Shown here: piece after piece, positions 1 through 9,003 of the stretch
How positions within the stretch are numbered: position 1 is the stretch's first letter
How the letters are laid out: the number at the start of each line of letters is the position of its first letter
Assembly (NCBI GenBank): GCA_024234875.1
Contig: JACKNM010000002.1
Span: 62,001 to 126,000, forward strand
Direction of reading: 5' to 3'
DNA from: Ectothiorhodospiraceae bacterium
GTDB lineage: Bacteria; Pseudomonadota; Gammaproteobacteria; HK1
DNA: 64,000 nucleotides
The notes under the pieces: model-generated
The model's database searches: none
What the model was told of the DNA's origin: nothing
Seen by the model: only the letters and a program-made list of their open reading frames with translations
Program-made: the position numbers and the translations under genes

Positions 1-754
1 CCTCGGCGAAGGCGGCGAGCCGGGCGCGCGTGACGATCGGCAGATCGCGGAGCACGGCACGGTGAAACAGGGCCTCGTGGCGATGCGCGTCGGCGCCTTC
101 GCCGCGCGCTGGCGCCGGCTCCAAGACGGTCGCCACGGCCGCGGCGTCGAGCCCGAGCAGCGGCCCGATGGGGATCGCACCGAGGCTGGCCCGAATGCGC
201 GGGGCACGAGGCGCGCACTCGGCGAGCCACGTCTCGGTGTCGTCCACCGCCCCCGGCTCGACGAGGTCGACCTTGGTGAGCACGACGATGTCGGCCACCG
301 CGAGCTGGCGGCGAACCGCGTCTCCGACCAGGCGGTCGTCGGCGAGACGGCGAATCTCGCTCACGTCCGCGAGCACGACGATGCCGTTGCGCGCGAGCGC
401 CGGGTCCACCACCGCGATGTCCGCGATCCGCTTCGGATCCGCGACGCCGCTCGCTTCCACCAACACATGGTCGACGGCGCGCGGGCCGGACACGAGGTCG
501 ATCAACGCATCGACCAGGCTGTCCCCGATCGAGCAGCAGACACAGCCGTTGGCCAGCGCGACGGTGGAGCCGTCGTGCGCCTCGACCAGCGCGGCGTCGA
601 TGTCGAGGGCGCCGAAGTCGTTCACCATCACGGCATAACGGGTGCCGCGATTGTCGCGCAGGATGCGGTTGAGCAGCGTCGTCTTGCCGGCGCCGAGGAA
701 GCCACCGATCACGGTCAGCGGCAGCGGTGCCGCCGGTGTGGGTCGCGCGGTCAT
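1..754 (-). CDS. COG0523 / G3E (CobW-like) GTPase, 3' end cut by window
   Basis: P-loop GTPase of the CobW/COG0523 group, known as metallochaperones or metal-insertion factors in the cytoplasm. Visible: Walker A GGFLGAGKT (residues 17-25), the diagnostic metal-binding CxCC motif (C71, C73, C74, in NGCVCCS) and a guanine-specificity TKVD. The ATG at 754-752 overlaps the TGA of the upstream amidohydrolase (ATGA, 4 bp), so the two are translationally coupled. Only the first ~251 residues are inside the window; the C-terminal CobW_C domain is off the left edge. The link to a zinc amidohydrolase suggests metal delivery to that enzyme or service under zinc limitation, which is inference. The metal itself cannot be read from sequence. 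Confidence 0.93.
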   Translation of the reverse strand, partial: MTARPTPAAPLPLTVIGGFLGAGKTTLLNRILRDNRGTRYAVMVNDFGALDIDAALVEAHDGSTVALANGCVCCSIGDSLVDALIDLVSGPRAVDHVLVEASGVADPKRIADIAVVDPALARNGIVVLADVSEIRRLADDRLVGDAVRRQLAVADIVVLTKVDLVEPGAVDDTETWLAECAPRAPRIRASLGAIPIGPLLGLDAAAVATVLEPAPARGEGADAHRHEALFHRAVLRDLPIVTRARLAAFAE

Positions 755-2397
755 GGGCGTGGCCGCGGCACCGGAAAGGGCCTGCCGCCGACCACCGTGC
801 CCCACACGCGGACATCGGCGAGCGCCTCGGGGGCGACCTCCAGCGGGTCGGCGTCGAGGACCGCGAAATCGGCGTGCTTGCCGGGCTCGATGCTGCCGAC
901 CAGATGATCGAGCTTGAGCGTGTACGCGGCGCCCTGGGTGATCGCGAACAGCGCATCGGAGACCGAGATGCGCTCGGCCTCGCCCAGCAGGCGACCGGTG
1001 CGGGTTCGGCGGTTCACCGCGCACCACGCGGTGAACAACGGGCCGAAGGGCGTCACCGGCGCGTCGCAGTGAATCGCGAGCGCGACCCCATGGCCGAGCG
1101 CGGTGCTGGCCGCGTCGAGACGCTCGGCACGATCCGGCCCCATGGTGATCGCGGCGTGCTGGTCGCCCCAGTAGTAGATGTGGTTGGAGAAGAGGTTCAC
1201 CGCCACACCGAGCGCCGCCATGCGCCGGAACTGCGCCGCGTCGGCCATCTGGCAATGCTGGAGGGTGTAGCGGTGGTCGGGTCGGGGTCGACGAGCGAGG
1301 GCGCGCTCGAGCAGGTCCAGCATCAGCTCCGAGGCCTCGTCACCGTTGACGTGGGCGTGCATCTGCAGCCCGGCGTCGTGATAGGCGTCGACCAGCTCAC
1401 CCAGCACCGCGGGCGGCTGGTTCCAGACCCCGTTCGGCGCCCCGTTGAAATAGCCAGGCCAGCGCAGGCGGGCGCTGAAGCCCTGGATCGAGCCGTCGGT
1501 CATGATCTTCACCAGCCCGAACCGCAGCTTCTCGGTGTTGAACGCCTCGAGCGCCCGCACCCGCGCCACGCCGTCGCGTGCGCTCGCGGTGAGCGCCGAG
1601 AACGCCGGCACCACGCGCAGCGGGAAATCGTCCTCCGCGGTCACCGCGCGATAGGTCTCGACCGTCGCCGCGTCCAGCGCCATGTGCAGATCGGTCGCGG
1701 TCGTGATGCCTGCGTTGCGCGCGGAGTGAGCGAACCGGAACAGCGACTCGCGACTGATCGCGACCCGGTAGGGATTACCGATGGTGCGGTAGATCATGTA
1801 CGTCGCCGGCGCCTCCTGGAGCTCACCGGTCGGCTCACCATCCGCGCCTTTCAGCACCCCGTCGACATCGGTGTCGCGTGTGATGCCGGCGCGCCCGAGG
1901 GCCACCGTGTTGACGTTCAGCAGGTGGCAGCTCTGGTGCATGACCACCACCGGCCGGCGCGTCGAGACGCGGTCCAGGTCGGCCGCCACCATGCGGCGAC
2001 CGCCGAAGAAGATGGGGTCGAAGCCCCAGGCGAACAGCGGGACGTCGGGATCCGTGAGCTCGGCCTCGGCCCGGCGCAGACGCTCGACCACCGCGTCGAT
2101 GCTCGCCAGCCCCGGCCAGGTGCGACCATCGGGGTCGAGTCGGGGGTCGAAGCCGACGTAGGGCGTGGTCCACACGCTGCCCTCGAACGAGTGGCTGTGC
2201 CCCTCGACGAATCCGGGCATCAGCACGTGGTCCGCGAACTGGTCGTCGAGCACGTGCTCGCCCCAGCCGGAAAGGGACTCGAGGTCCCCGACGCCGAGGA
2301 TGCGGCCGTCGCGCACCGCGACGTGGGTGGCGACCGGCCGGTTGCGATTCATGGTCAGGATTCGCCGTGCCCGAAAGATTCGCACCTGCCCGCTCAC
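751..2397 (-). CDS. YtcJ-like metal-dependent amidohydrolase (amidohydrolase family 3)
   Basis: About 548 residues, a full-length amidohydrolase-superfamily TIM-barrel enzyme of the YtcJ/N-substituted formamide deformylase type; these hydrolyse amide or related C-N bonds with a bound divalent metal, and the substrate here is unknown. The N-terminal beta-sandwich strand (RARRILTM) is followed by the metal-binding H-S-H after MPGFVEG, later histidines in MHAHVNGD and LQHCQM, and a late H-C-D-A-P that supplies the catalytic aspartate. No signal peptide. I start at GTG 2397, which is preceded by a purine-rich GGCAGGGGGG and begins exactly at the family's usual N-terminus; an in-frame GTG at 2439 would add 14 residues without family support. 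It overlaps the GTPase gene downstream by 4 bp. Confidence 0.9.
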   Translation of the reverse strand: MSGQVRIFRARRILTMNRNRPVATHVAVRDGRILGVGDLESLSGWGEHVLDDQFADHVLMPGFVEGHSHSFEGSVWTTPYVGFDPRLDPDGRTWPGLASIDAVVERLRRAEAELTDPDVPLFAWGFDPIFFGGRRMVAADLDRVSTRRPVVVMHQSCHLLNVNTVALGRAGITRDTDVDGVLKGADGEPTGELQEAPATYMIYRTIGNPYRVAISRESLFRFAHSARNAGITTATDLHMALDAATVETYRAVTAEDDFPLRVVPAFSALTASARDGVARVRALEAFNTEKLRFGLVKIMTDGSIQGFSARLRWPGYFNGAPNGVWNQPPAVLGELVDAYHDAGLQMHAHVNGDEASELMLDLLERALARRPRPDHRYTLQHCQMADAAQFRRMAALGVAVNLFSNHIYYWGDQHAAITMGPDRAERLDAASTALGHGVALAIHCDAPVTPFGPLFTAWCAVNRRTRTGRLLGEAERISVSDALFAITQGAAYTLKLDHLVGSIEPGKHADFAVLDADPLEVAPEALADVRVWGTVVGGRPFPVPRPRP

Positions 2398-2470
2398 CGT
2401 CCCGCCCCCCTGCCGTCGACGCGGCAGCCAGCATGCCACAAGGCGCCGTCGCCACCGAGCGGGGGATGCT

Positions 2471-2500
2471 TTGAATCCGGGGCCGGTTGAGGGTTAGGCT
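2471..2500 (+). promoter_or_regulatory. candidate sigma70-type promoter of the monooxygenase gene
   Basis: TTGAAT (2471-2476), an 18-bp spacer and TAGGCT (2495-2500), about 67 bp before the ATG at 2568, in the divergent gap between the amidohydrolase and the monooxygenase. Matches to consensus are 4/6 and 3/6, so this is a proposal only. Confidence 0.3.
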
Positions 2501-2567
2501 TTGGCCCGGCCGGCAGTCGCGACCACGCCAGAGCCACATCCCGTCCACGTACCCGAGAGCCAGCCCG

Positions 2568-4331
2568 ATGAGTGCCAAGCCCATCACCGAGTCCGGTCCA
2601 TCCGCCCGCGAGCCCGAGGTCGACGCCCGGTTCGACGCGGTGGTGGTCGGCGCCGGCTTCGCCGGCATGTACATGCTCCACTGCCTGCGCGGCCTCGGCC
2701 TGAGCACGCGGGTCTACGAGACGGGTGACGACGTCGGCGGCACCTGGTACTGGAATCGCTATCCGGGCGCCCGCTGCGACGTGGAGAGCATGCAGTACTC
2801 GTACTCGTTCTCCGAGGCGCTCGACCAGGAATGGAGCTGGAAGGAGAAGTACGCGCCGCAGCCCGAGATCCTCGACTACGCGCGCCACGTCGCCGAGCGC
2901 TTCGATCTGCGGCGCGACATCCGCTTCGAGACGCGGGTCACCGCCGCCGTCTTCGACGAGGCGAGCGCGCGATGGATCGTCGAGACCGACCGCGGCGACC
3001 GGGTGAGTGCGCAGTTCTGCATCATGGGGGTCGGCTGCCTGTCGGCGCCGAACCGCCCGCGGTTCGAGGGGATGGAGGATTTCCGGGGCCCCATCTACCA
3101 CACCGGAGAGTGGCCGCACGAGGGCGTGGACTTCAGCGGACTGCGGGTCGGGGTGATCGGCACCGGGTCCTCCGCCATCCAGTCGATCCCGATCATCGCC
3201 CGGCAGGCCGCCGAGCTGACGGTGTTCCAGCGCACCCCGAACTACTCGGTGCCGGCCTGGAACGCCGAGCTCGACCCGCAGTACGTGCGCGAGATCAAGG
3301 CGCACTATCCCGAGCTCCGCGCCAAGGCCCGCGCCCGGCCCACCGGGTTCTACTTCCCGTTCAACACCGAGTCGGCGCTCGACGCGACGCCTGCGGAGCG
3401 CGAGCGACAGTACGAGGAGGCGTGGGCGCGCGGCGGTCTGCCCTTTCTCGGCTCCTATGTCGACCTGCTGTTCGAGAAGGACGCGAACGACACCATCGCC
3501 GAGTTCGCGCGCAACAAGATCCGCGCCATCGTCGAGGATCCGGAGACCGCCGAGCTGCTCTGTCCCGACAATGTGTTCGGCTGCAAGCGGCTGTGCGTCG
3601 ACACCGGCTACTTCGAGACCTACAACCTCCCACACGTGAAGCTGGTCGACGTATCGACCAAGCCTGTCGAGCGCTTCACCGAGAAGGGCATCGTCACCGG
3701 CGGTCGGGAGTACGAGGTCGATGCCATCGTCTGCGCCACGGGCTTCGCAGCGATGACCGGCTCCTTCGACCGCATCGACATCGTCGGTCGCGGCGGTCTC
3801 ACGTTGAAGGAGAAGTGGCACGCCGGCCCGCGCGCCTACCTCGGGCTGGCCTCGGCGGGCTTCCCGAACATGTTCATGATCACCGGCCCCGGAAGCCCGT
3901 CGGTGCTGGCGAGCATGATCCAGGCCATCGAGCAGCACGTCGACTGGATCGCCGACTGCATCGGCCATCTGCGCGCCTGCGGCGCGCGAACCATCGAGCC
4001 CGTCGTCTCCGACGAGGACCGGTGGGTCGAGCACGTCACCGACGTCTCGAAGGTGTCACTGCGCTCGACCTGCAGCTCCTGGTACGTCGGCGCCAACATC
4101 CCCGGCCGGCCGCGCGTGTTCATGCCCTACATCGGCGGCTTCCCGGTGTACGTCCAGAAGTGCAACGAGGTGATGCTGGCGGGCTACCGCGGATTCGTCA
4201 TCGACGGCGCCGACCGGACCCGCACCGCCAACACACCGCGCATCGCGTTCACCGAGCGCTGGCACGTACCACTCGACGTCGAGATCATCTCGCCGGCGAT
4301 GATCGCGGAGAAGCGCGTACCGGTCGTGTGA
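2568..4331 (+). CDS. Baeyer-Villiger monooxygenase (FAD/NADPH, cyclohexanone-monooxygenase type)
   Basis: 587 residues. Class B flavoprotein monooxygenase that inserts one O2 atom next to a ketone, giving an ester or lactone; cytoplasmic. Seen: FAD-binding GAGFAG (28-33), the full family fingerprint FxGxxxHxxxWP as F172-R-G-P-I-Y-H178-T-G-E-W-P183, and the NADPH-binding GTGSSA (199-203 region). The length and the central conserved GTWYWNRYPGARCDVES region fit cyclohexanone/phenylacetone monooxygenases. I use ATG 2568; the open frame runs on to 2487 but lacks similarity there. It stands alone between a divergent amidohydrolase and a convergent ABC operon, so the ketone substrate is not indicated by context. 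Confidence 0.95.
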   Translation: MSAKPITESGPSAREPEVDARFDAVVVGAGFAGMYMLHCLRGLGLSTRVYETGDDVGGTWYWNRYPGARCDVESMQYSYSFSEALDQEWSWKEKYAPQPEILDYARHVAERFDLRRDIRFETRVTAAVFDEASARWIVETDRGDRVSAQFCIMGVGCLSAPNRPRFEGMEDFRGPIYHTGEWPHEGVDFSGLRVGVIGTGSSAIQSIPIIARQAAELTVFQRTPNYSVPAWNAELDPQYVREIKAHYPELRAKARARPTGFYFPFNTESALDATPAERERQYEEAWARGGLPFLGSYVDLLFEKDANDTIAEFARNKIRAIVEDPETAELLCPDNVFGCKRLCVDTGYFETYNLPHVKLVDVSTKPVERFTEKGIVTGGREYEVDAIVCATGFAAMTGSFDRIDIVGRGGLTLKEKWHAGPRAYLGLASAGFPNMFMITGPGSPSVLASMIQAIEQHVDWIADCIGHLRACGARTIEPVVSDEDRWVEHVTDVSKVSLRSTCSSWYVGANIPGRPRVFMPYIGGFPVYVQKCNEVMLAGYRGFVIDGADRTRTANTPRIAFTERWHVPLDVEIISPAMIAEKRVPVV

Positions 4332-4448
4332 CGGCCGACCCGACTCGGCGTCGCGGCCACGCCAGGCAGCCACCGCGCATCTGCGGTTCGCGAGCAGGAT
4401 CCGCCGGTCGCCGAGGCGGTGCCCGAGTCGAGGCGCATCCGGCCTGGC

Positions 4449-5282
4449 TCAGCCCCGCGCCCTGGCGGCGACCTTGCGTCGCCCCCCCATGCCCTCGGAG
4501 ACCGCCACCACCAGGCAACACAGCCCCATCAGCACCACCGAGATCGCAGCGGCGGCGGGGAAATCGGTGCCGGTCTCGGAGATCTTGCTGTAGAGCACCA
4601 GCGGCAGGATGTTGACCTGGGTTCCGACCAGCGCGAGCGCGGTGCCGTAGGCGCCGATGGCGACCGCCGAGGTGAGACAGAACGCGGTCAGCAGGCTCGG
4701 GTAGATCTGCGGCAGCAGCACGTCCAGGTGCGCGCGGGGATTGCTCGCGCCGAGCGAGCAGGCGGCATCGATCTGCGCGTGGTCGAAGTTGAGCACCACC
4801 GGCAGCACCACCATCACCACCCGTGGAATGAGGTAGTACGAGTACGCGAAGCCGAGTCCGACCGGCGAGTAGATGAGTCCACCCACCACTGCCGGGTCGA
4901 GACCCACCTCGGCCAGCAGCAGGGTCACGAACCCGGCGCGCCCGAACACCAGGATGAAGCCGTAGGCGACGATGAGGCCGGAGAAGGTGAGCGGCAACGA
5001 GATCGCGAACAGCAGCGCGGTGCGTCGCCGCTCGCTGCAGCGCGCGAGGAACAGCGCCACCGCATAGCCGACCGCGGTCGAGAACAACGGCGCCGCAGTG
5101 CCGAGGACGAGGCTACCCTGGAGCCCCTTCCAGAACACGGGGTCCGCCCATAGCCGTCCGAAGGCGCTGCCGCCATCGGCCCCGGCCTCGACGACCAGGA
5201 CCGACAGCGGCAGCACGAAGAACACCAGCAGGAAGACCACCGCCGGCAGGGCGAGCAGCACGAGGACGCGGTTGCGGACCAT
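4449..5282 (-). CDS. ABC transporter permease (polyamine/iron/2-aminoethylphosphonate-type)
   Basis: 277 residues with about six hydrophobic helices, starting with a strong N-terminal membrane segment (VLVLLALPAVVFLLVFFVLP). The BPD_transp_1 EAA-like loop that contacts the ATPase is seen as DAACSLGASNPRAHLDVLLPQ-type sequence near residues 172-190. It is the last gene of a four-gene importer operon read leftwards: permease (8228-7458), ATPase, binding protein, this permease. Two different permeases with one ATPase and one periplasmic protein is the usual layout of the spermidine/putrescine, Fe3+ and phosphonate group. Its stop lies 117 bp from the convergent monooxygenase end. Confidence 0.9.
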   Translation of the reverse strand: MVRNRVLVLLALPAVVFLLVFFVLPLSVLVVEAGADGGSAFGRLWADPVFWKGLQGSLVLGTAAPLFSTAVGYAVALFLARCSERRRTALLFAISLPLTFSGLIVAYGFILVFGRAGFVTLLLAEVGLDPAVVGGLIYSPVGLGFAYSYYLIPRVVMVVLPVVLNFDHAQIDAACSLGASNPRAHLDVLLPQIYPSLLTAFCLTSAVAIGAYGTALALVGTQVNILPLVLYSKISETGTDFPAAAAISVVLMGLCCLVVAVSEGMGGRRKVAARARG

Positions 5283-5318
5283 CGTGTTCGACCCGACTCG
5301 GGTGGTCCCGGGCGCGCG

Positions 5319-6389
5319 CTACTGCGCGAGCACCGCCTTGGCCCAGCGCTCGTCGATCTCGCCCTTGCGCGCCTTCGCCTTGGCGACGTCGAGCGGCTGC
5401 AACTGCGGCGCGGCGGGCATCTTCGACGCCACCTCGTCCGGTAGCTTCACCCCCGGCACCGACGGACGCACGAAGCCGTCGGCGAACCGCGCCTGCCCCT
5501 CGTCGGTCATGATGAAGTTCAACCACAGCTTGCCGGCATTCGGGTTCGGACCACCCTTGACCAGGCTGATCGCGTAGGGTGCGGCGGCCGAGGCCTCGGT
5601 CGGGATCACCACGTCGATGGCATCCCCCATGCCGTCCTTGTACTTCGCCTTCAGACCGTCGTTCTCGTAGCCGATCCAGATCGGGATCTCGCCCTTGAGG
5701 AACTGCGCGTACGGCGTGGTGCCGACGGTGCGCAGCACGTTTCCACTCGCATGCAGCTTGCCCAGATAGTCGACGCCCGGGCCGACGTCGTCCATGGAGC
5801 CGCCATTGGCGAAGGCGGCGGCGAACACCACCACCTGGCCCTGGCCCGTGGACCGTGGGTCGAGATAGACGACGGCGTTCTTGTACTCCGACGACAGCAG
5901 CTCGGCCCACGTCGTCGGTGTCTTCTTGACCAGGTTCTTGTTGACCAGGAAGGCGACGTTCAGCGTGTGGATGGTGAACCACTTGCCCTCGGGGTGCTTG
6001 AAGGCATCGGGCAGCTTCGCGAAGTTGACCGGCTCGAACGGCGCCACCAGATCCTTCTCCGCCGCGTCGAGCGCGGAGCCCGCGAAGTAGTACGCGGTGT
6101 CGGCCTGGGGACGGTTGCGCGACTTGTCGAGGGTGACCACGGTGGCGGCGGAGCCGAGGTCGTTGTAGACCATCTCCACCTCCGGGTAGCGGGCCTTGAA
6201 GGCCTTGAACTGCGCCGCCCAGTTGGCCCAGGTCGGGCCGGTGTCGAACGAGACCACCAGCCCTTCCTTGGCGGCGGCGTCGTAGAGGGCACCTTCGCCG
6301 GGGTACAGCTCCGGGCCGGCGAGGCTGGCAGCGAGGACGGAGGTCGAGAGCAGCGCGCTCGCGACGGCAGCACCAAGCAAGGTTCTCAT
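5319..6389 (-). CDS. periplasmic substrate-binding protein of the ABC importer (family 1/8 type)
   Basis: 356 residues. A Sec signal peptide (MRTLLGAAVASALLSTSVLA, residues 1-20) precedes a mature protein of the extracellular solute-binding class used by Fe3+, polyamine and aminoethylphosphonate importers. It would capture the solute in the periplasm and dock on the two permeases. The ATG at 6389 is chosen because GGGAGA lies 7 bases upstream and the signal peptide begins there; a start at 6416 would put nine charged residues in front of the signal. It sits 34 bp after the ATPase gene and 36 bp before the second permease gene. No clear Fe(III)-binding double tyrosine was identified, so I do not assign a ligand. 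Confidence 0.9.
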   Translation of the reverse strand: MRTLLGAAVASALLSTSVLAASLAGPELYPGEGALYDAAAKEGLVVSFDTGPTWANWAAQFKAFKARYPEVEMVYNDLGSAATVVTLDKSRNRPQADTAYYFAGSALDAAEKDLVAPFEPVNFAKLPDAFKHPEGKWFTIHTLNVAFLVNKNLVKKTPTTWAELLSSEYKNAVVYLDPRSTGQGQVVVFAAAFANGGSMDDVGPGVDYLGKLHASGNVLRTVGTTPYAQFLKGEIPIWIGYENDGLKAKYKDGMGDAIDVVIPTEASAAAPYAISLVKGGPNPNAGKLWLNFIMTDEGQARFADGFVRPSVPGVKLPDEVASKMPAAPQLQPLDVAKAKARKGEIDERWAKAVLAQ

Positions 6390-6423
6390 TGCGAATCTCC
6401 CATCTCGATGACGCATGAAGGCC

Positions 6424-7461
6424 TCATCGCGAGGCCTCTGGAAGCAGTCGGACGGCCTCGGGCGGAATACGCACCGCCGAGAGCGACATCCGGTGCCTGG
6501 TCTCGCCGCGGATCACCCCACCCTCGACGGCGAGGTCGTAGCGGCGAACCGAACCGAGGAAACGATCATGGGCGAGGTGACCGAGAAACCGATTCGGCCC
6601 GGGCGAATCGGCCTCCACCGGCAGCACACTCTCGGGCCGTACCATGACCACCACGTCGGCGCCGACCGGGAAGCCGTCGGTGGCGCACTGGAGCTCACCG
6701 AGCGCGGTCCGCACCCTGCCCTCGGCCTGCACCGAGCCCGGCCAGAGGTTGGCCTGGCCGACGAAGGCCGCGACGTCGCGGTCGACCGGCCGGTCGTAGA
6801 GCTCGATCGGGGCCGCGACCTGGAGAATGCGCCCGGCTTGCATCACCGCCACGCGGTGACCGATCGAGAGCGCCTCCTCCTGGTCGTGCGTGACGTGGAG
6901 CGTCGCGATGCCGGCGTCTTGCTGGACGCGGACGATCTCGTCGCGCATGCCGGCGCGCAACGCCATGTCCAGCGCCGAGAGCGGCTCGTCGAGGAGCAGT
7001 GCCCGCGGCTCGAACACCAGCGCCCGCGCGAGCGCGACGCGTTGCTGCTGACCGCCGGACAGGGTCGCGGGCATGCGCTCGACGAACTCGCCGAGACCCA
7101 CCTTGCCCAGGGCGTCGACCGCACGACGGCGGCGCTCGGCGGTCGCGACTCCGCGCACCTTGAGCGGATAGGCGACATTGCGCCACGCGCTCATGTGCGG
7201 GAACAACGCGTAGCTCTGGAACACCACGCCGAGATGGCGCGCGCGCGGAGGCGTACCGGTGACGTCGCGGCCGTCGATCAGGATGCGGCCCGATTCCGGC
7301 TCGAGGAAACCCGCCAGGAGCTTCAGCACCGTGCTCTTGCCGGAGCCGGAGGGCCCGATCACCGCCAGCAGCTCCCCGTCGGCGACCTCCAGGTCGATGT
7401 CGAACACCCCGGCGCGTCGATCCGGATAGCGGAAGGTCACGTTCTCGAAGCGGACGGTCAT
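6424..7461 (-). CDS. ABC transporter ATPase (PotA-like, with TOBE-type C-terminus)
   Basis: 345 residues. Nucleotide-binding subunit of the four-gene importer. Walker A GPSGSGKST (36-44), Q-loop at Q82 (VVFQSYALFP), signature LSGGQQQR (134-141), Walker B ALLLDE (154-159) with downstream D-loop SALD, and H-loop in HVTHDQEEA. The region after ~235 continues into a TOBE/MOI regulatory domain as in PotA, FbpC and PhnT. Its ATG overlaps the stop of the upstream permease by 4 bp (ATGA at 7458-7461), so the two are translated together. Confidence 0.96.
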   Translation of the reverse strand: MTVRFENVTFRYPDRRAGVFDIDLEVADGELLAVIGPSGSGKSTVLKLLAGFLEPESGRILIDGRDVTGTPPRARHLGVVFQSYALFPHMSAWRNVAYPLKVRGVATAERRRRAVDALGKVGLGEFVERMPATLSGGQQQRVALARALVFEPRALLLDEPLSALDMALRAGMRDEIVRVQQDAGIATLHVTHDQEEALSIGHRVAVMQAGRILQVAAPIELYDRPVDRDVAAFVGQANLWPGSVQAEGRVRTALGELQCATDGFPVGADVVVMVRPESVLPVEADSPGPNRFLGHLAHDRFLGSVRRYDLAVEGGVIRGETRHRMSLSAVRIPPEAVRLLPEASR

Positions 7462-8228
7462 CGGGCGTGCGCCGCGCGCGCGGTGAGCGCGCCGCCTCCG
7501 GCGGCGAGGAATGCCAGCACCAGCAGCACCACGGTCGCCGCGCAGGCGAACCCGGTAGCGCCATAGAACGCCTGGAGCAGCACGATCGGGTAGGTCCGGT
7601 TGAGGAACCCGGCCACGAGGTTCGAGATCTGGAACTCACCAATCGAGATCGCCGCGACCATGATCAATCCGGACAACAGGCTGAAGCGAATCGACGGCAG
7701 GACGATGTCGACGAAGCGCGCGGCGAAGCCGGCGCCGAGCGTGTCACCGACGCGCTCGAGCTCGGCGAGGTCGAGATGCGACATGTCGGCCGCCAGCGTG
7801 CTCAGGAGATAGGGAAGCGTCACCACCACGTGGGCCGCGATCAGCACCTCGGTGCTGCCCAGCCACGGCAAGGCGTCGCTCGAGAACACCAGGATGAAGC
7901 CGAACGCGAGCACCAGCTCCGGCACCGCGATCGGCAACAGGGTGAGGATCCTGGCCGCGACGCGCACGCCACGGCGCGCGGCGCTGTGAATCGCGTAGGC
8001 GAGGGGCACACCCAGCAACGTGTCGATCACGCACGTCGCGACCACCACCTTCAGGCTGGTCAGGAAGGCGCGGCGAAAGCTCGAGTCGTCGAGGACGTCC
8101 AGGTACCACTGCAGGGTCAGTCCGTCGGGGAGGAGCGTGTTGGTCCACCGCGCCCCGAACGAGCCGACGAAGAGCAGCGCGATCGGCGCCACCAGGTAGC
8201 CGAGGTAGAGGACCGTGACGAGCCGCAT
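7458..8228 (-). CDS. ABC transporter permease (first gene of the importer operon)
   Basis: 256 residues, about six membrane helices, with the cytoplasmic ATPase-contacting loop around ELERVGDTLGAGFAARFVDIVLPS. It pairs with the second permease (4449-5282) to form the membrane pore. First gene of the leftward operon; a promoter candidate (CTGACA, 18 bp, GATACT) lies just upstream and overlaps the end of the LOG gene, so the importer may be transcribed independently of the genes to its right. The ATG at 8228 is the first in the frame after that promoter. Confidence 0.92.
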   Translation of the reverse strand: MRLVTVLYLGYLVAPIALLFVGSFGARWTNTLLPDGLTLQWYLDVLDDSSFRRAFLTSLKVVVATCVIDTLLGVPLAYAIHSAARRGVRVAARILTLLPIAVPELVLAFGFILVFSSDALPWLGSTEVLIAAHVVVTLPYLLSTLAADMSHLDLAELERVGDTLGAGFAARFVDIVLPSIRFSLLSGLIMVAAISIGEFQISNLVAGFLNRTYPIVLLQAFYGATGFACAATVVLLVLAFLAAGGGALTARAAHAR

Positions 8229-8265
8229 CCGATCGGTTCCCGCCCTTGCGCTCCAATTGCACCGG

Positions 8266-8295
8266 AGTATCGAGGATCGCCGACGCGCGTGTCAG
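8266..8295 (-). promoter_or_regulatory. candidate promoter of the ABC importer operon
   Basis: On the minus strand CTGACA (8295-8290), 18-bp spacer, GATACT (8271-8266), 38 bp before the ATG at 8228. The -35 box overlaps the last codons of the LOG-family gene. It matches sigma70 consensus 5/6 and 4/6. Confidence 0.4.
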
Positions 8296-8936
8296 CCCGA
8301 TGAAGCGGGCAGCCGCAGGAAGGCGCGCGCCACGGCGACGACCGCCTCCTCGACGCTCGGGCAACGCGGGACGCCATCGACCACCGGTGCGTCCTCCAAC
8401 GCGAGCACGGTGCGGTCGAAGTGCTTTCCGTAGGCCATCTCGGTCAACGTGCCGTAGCCGCCGCCGACCGCGACCAGCGCGAATGCGCTGCGTGCGATGA
8501 GCGCGTTGCGGGCGACGCCGATGCCACTCGCCAGCGGGACCGTGACGTGGTCGTTCGCGGCGCGCCATTCGTCCTCGGGAAGTAGCCCGATCACCAGCCC
8601 GCCGGCTCGGGCCGCGCCTCGCGACGCCGCCTCCATCACCCCTTGCCTCCCGCCGGTGATGAGCGTCAGGCCGATTCCGGCGAGCGCCGCACCGAGGGCC
8701 TCGGCCGTCGCGAGGTGGGCCGCCGTCGCCTCCTTCGGGCCGATCACCGCGACCGGGACCCGCCGGACCGGCCCGCGCGCATGCAACCAGCGCACGGCCT
8801 CGACCACCCCGACCGGCTCGGCCCCGTCCGCCGCCCCACCCTCGCCCGGCTCCCAGCGCAGGGCCCAACCGTCGAATCGGTCCTCGGCTCGGCGAAGCTC
8901 ACCAGCGTGCCGGTCGATGAGAAGGCACTCGTTCAT
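8292..8936 (-). CDS. LOG-family (SLOG/TIGR00725-like) nucleotide-binding protein
   Basis: 214 residues. Rossmann-like protein of the LOG/TIGR00725 group, relatives of lysine-decarboxylase-like phosphoribohydrolases that cleave nucleoside monophosphates in cytokinin activation. Seen: GGRQGVMEAASRGA (nucleotide-binding PGGxGT-like first loop) and VGGGYGTLTEM, the second glycine-rich loop with the catalytic Glu. The first ~55 residues are extra relative to the core and contain a W-rich stretch. The ATG has GGAG 7 bases upstream. It lies 67 bp downstream of the TRAP large permease in the same direction and 63 bp upstream of the ABC operon; a functional link to either importer is not evident. Confidence 0.85.
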   Translation of the reverse strand: MNECLLIDRHAGELRRAEDRFDGWALRWEPGEGGAADGAEPVGVVEAVRWLHARGPVRRVPVAVIGPKEATAAHLATAEALGAALAGIGLTLITGGRQGVMEAASRGAARAGGLVIGLLPEDEWRAANDHVTVPLASGIGVARNALIARSAFALVAVGGGYGTLTEMAYGKHFDRTVLALEDAPVVDGVPRCPSVEEAVVAVARAFLRLPASSG

Positions 8937-9003
8937 GCAGCACTCCGCGAAGGTCCAGAGGCAGGAAGTCTGGCCTGTCCTGCCGCCCTGGTCGAGCCCG
9001 CCG

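Noticed and set aside
727..2490. Long open frame on the plus strand across the amidohydrolase
   Set aside because: Antisense of a well-supported gene; high GC makes long mirror frames common. Product is Arg/His-rich without motifs.
2394..4034. Long minus-strand frame over the monooxygenase
   Set aside because: Lies opposite the FAD and BVMO motifs; Leu/Val/Asp-biased composition of a codon-mirror.
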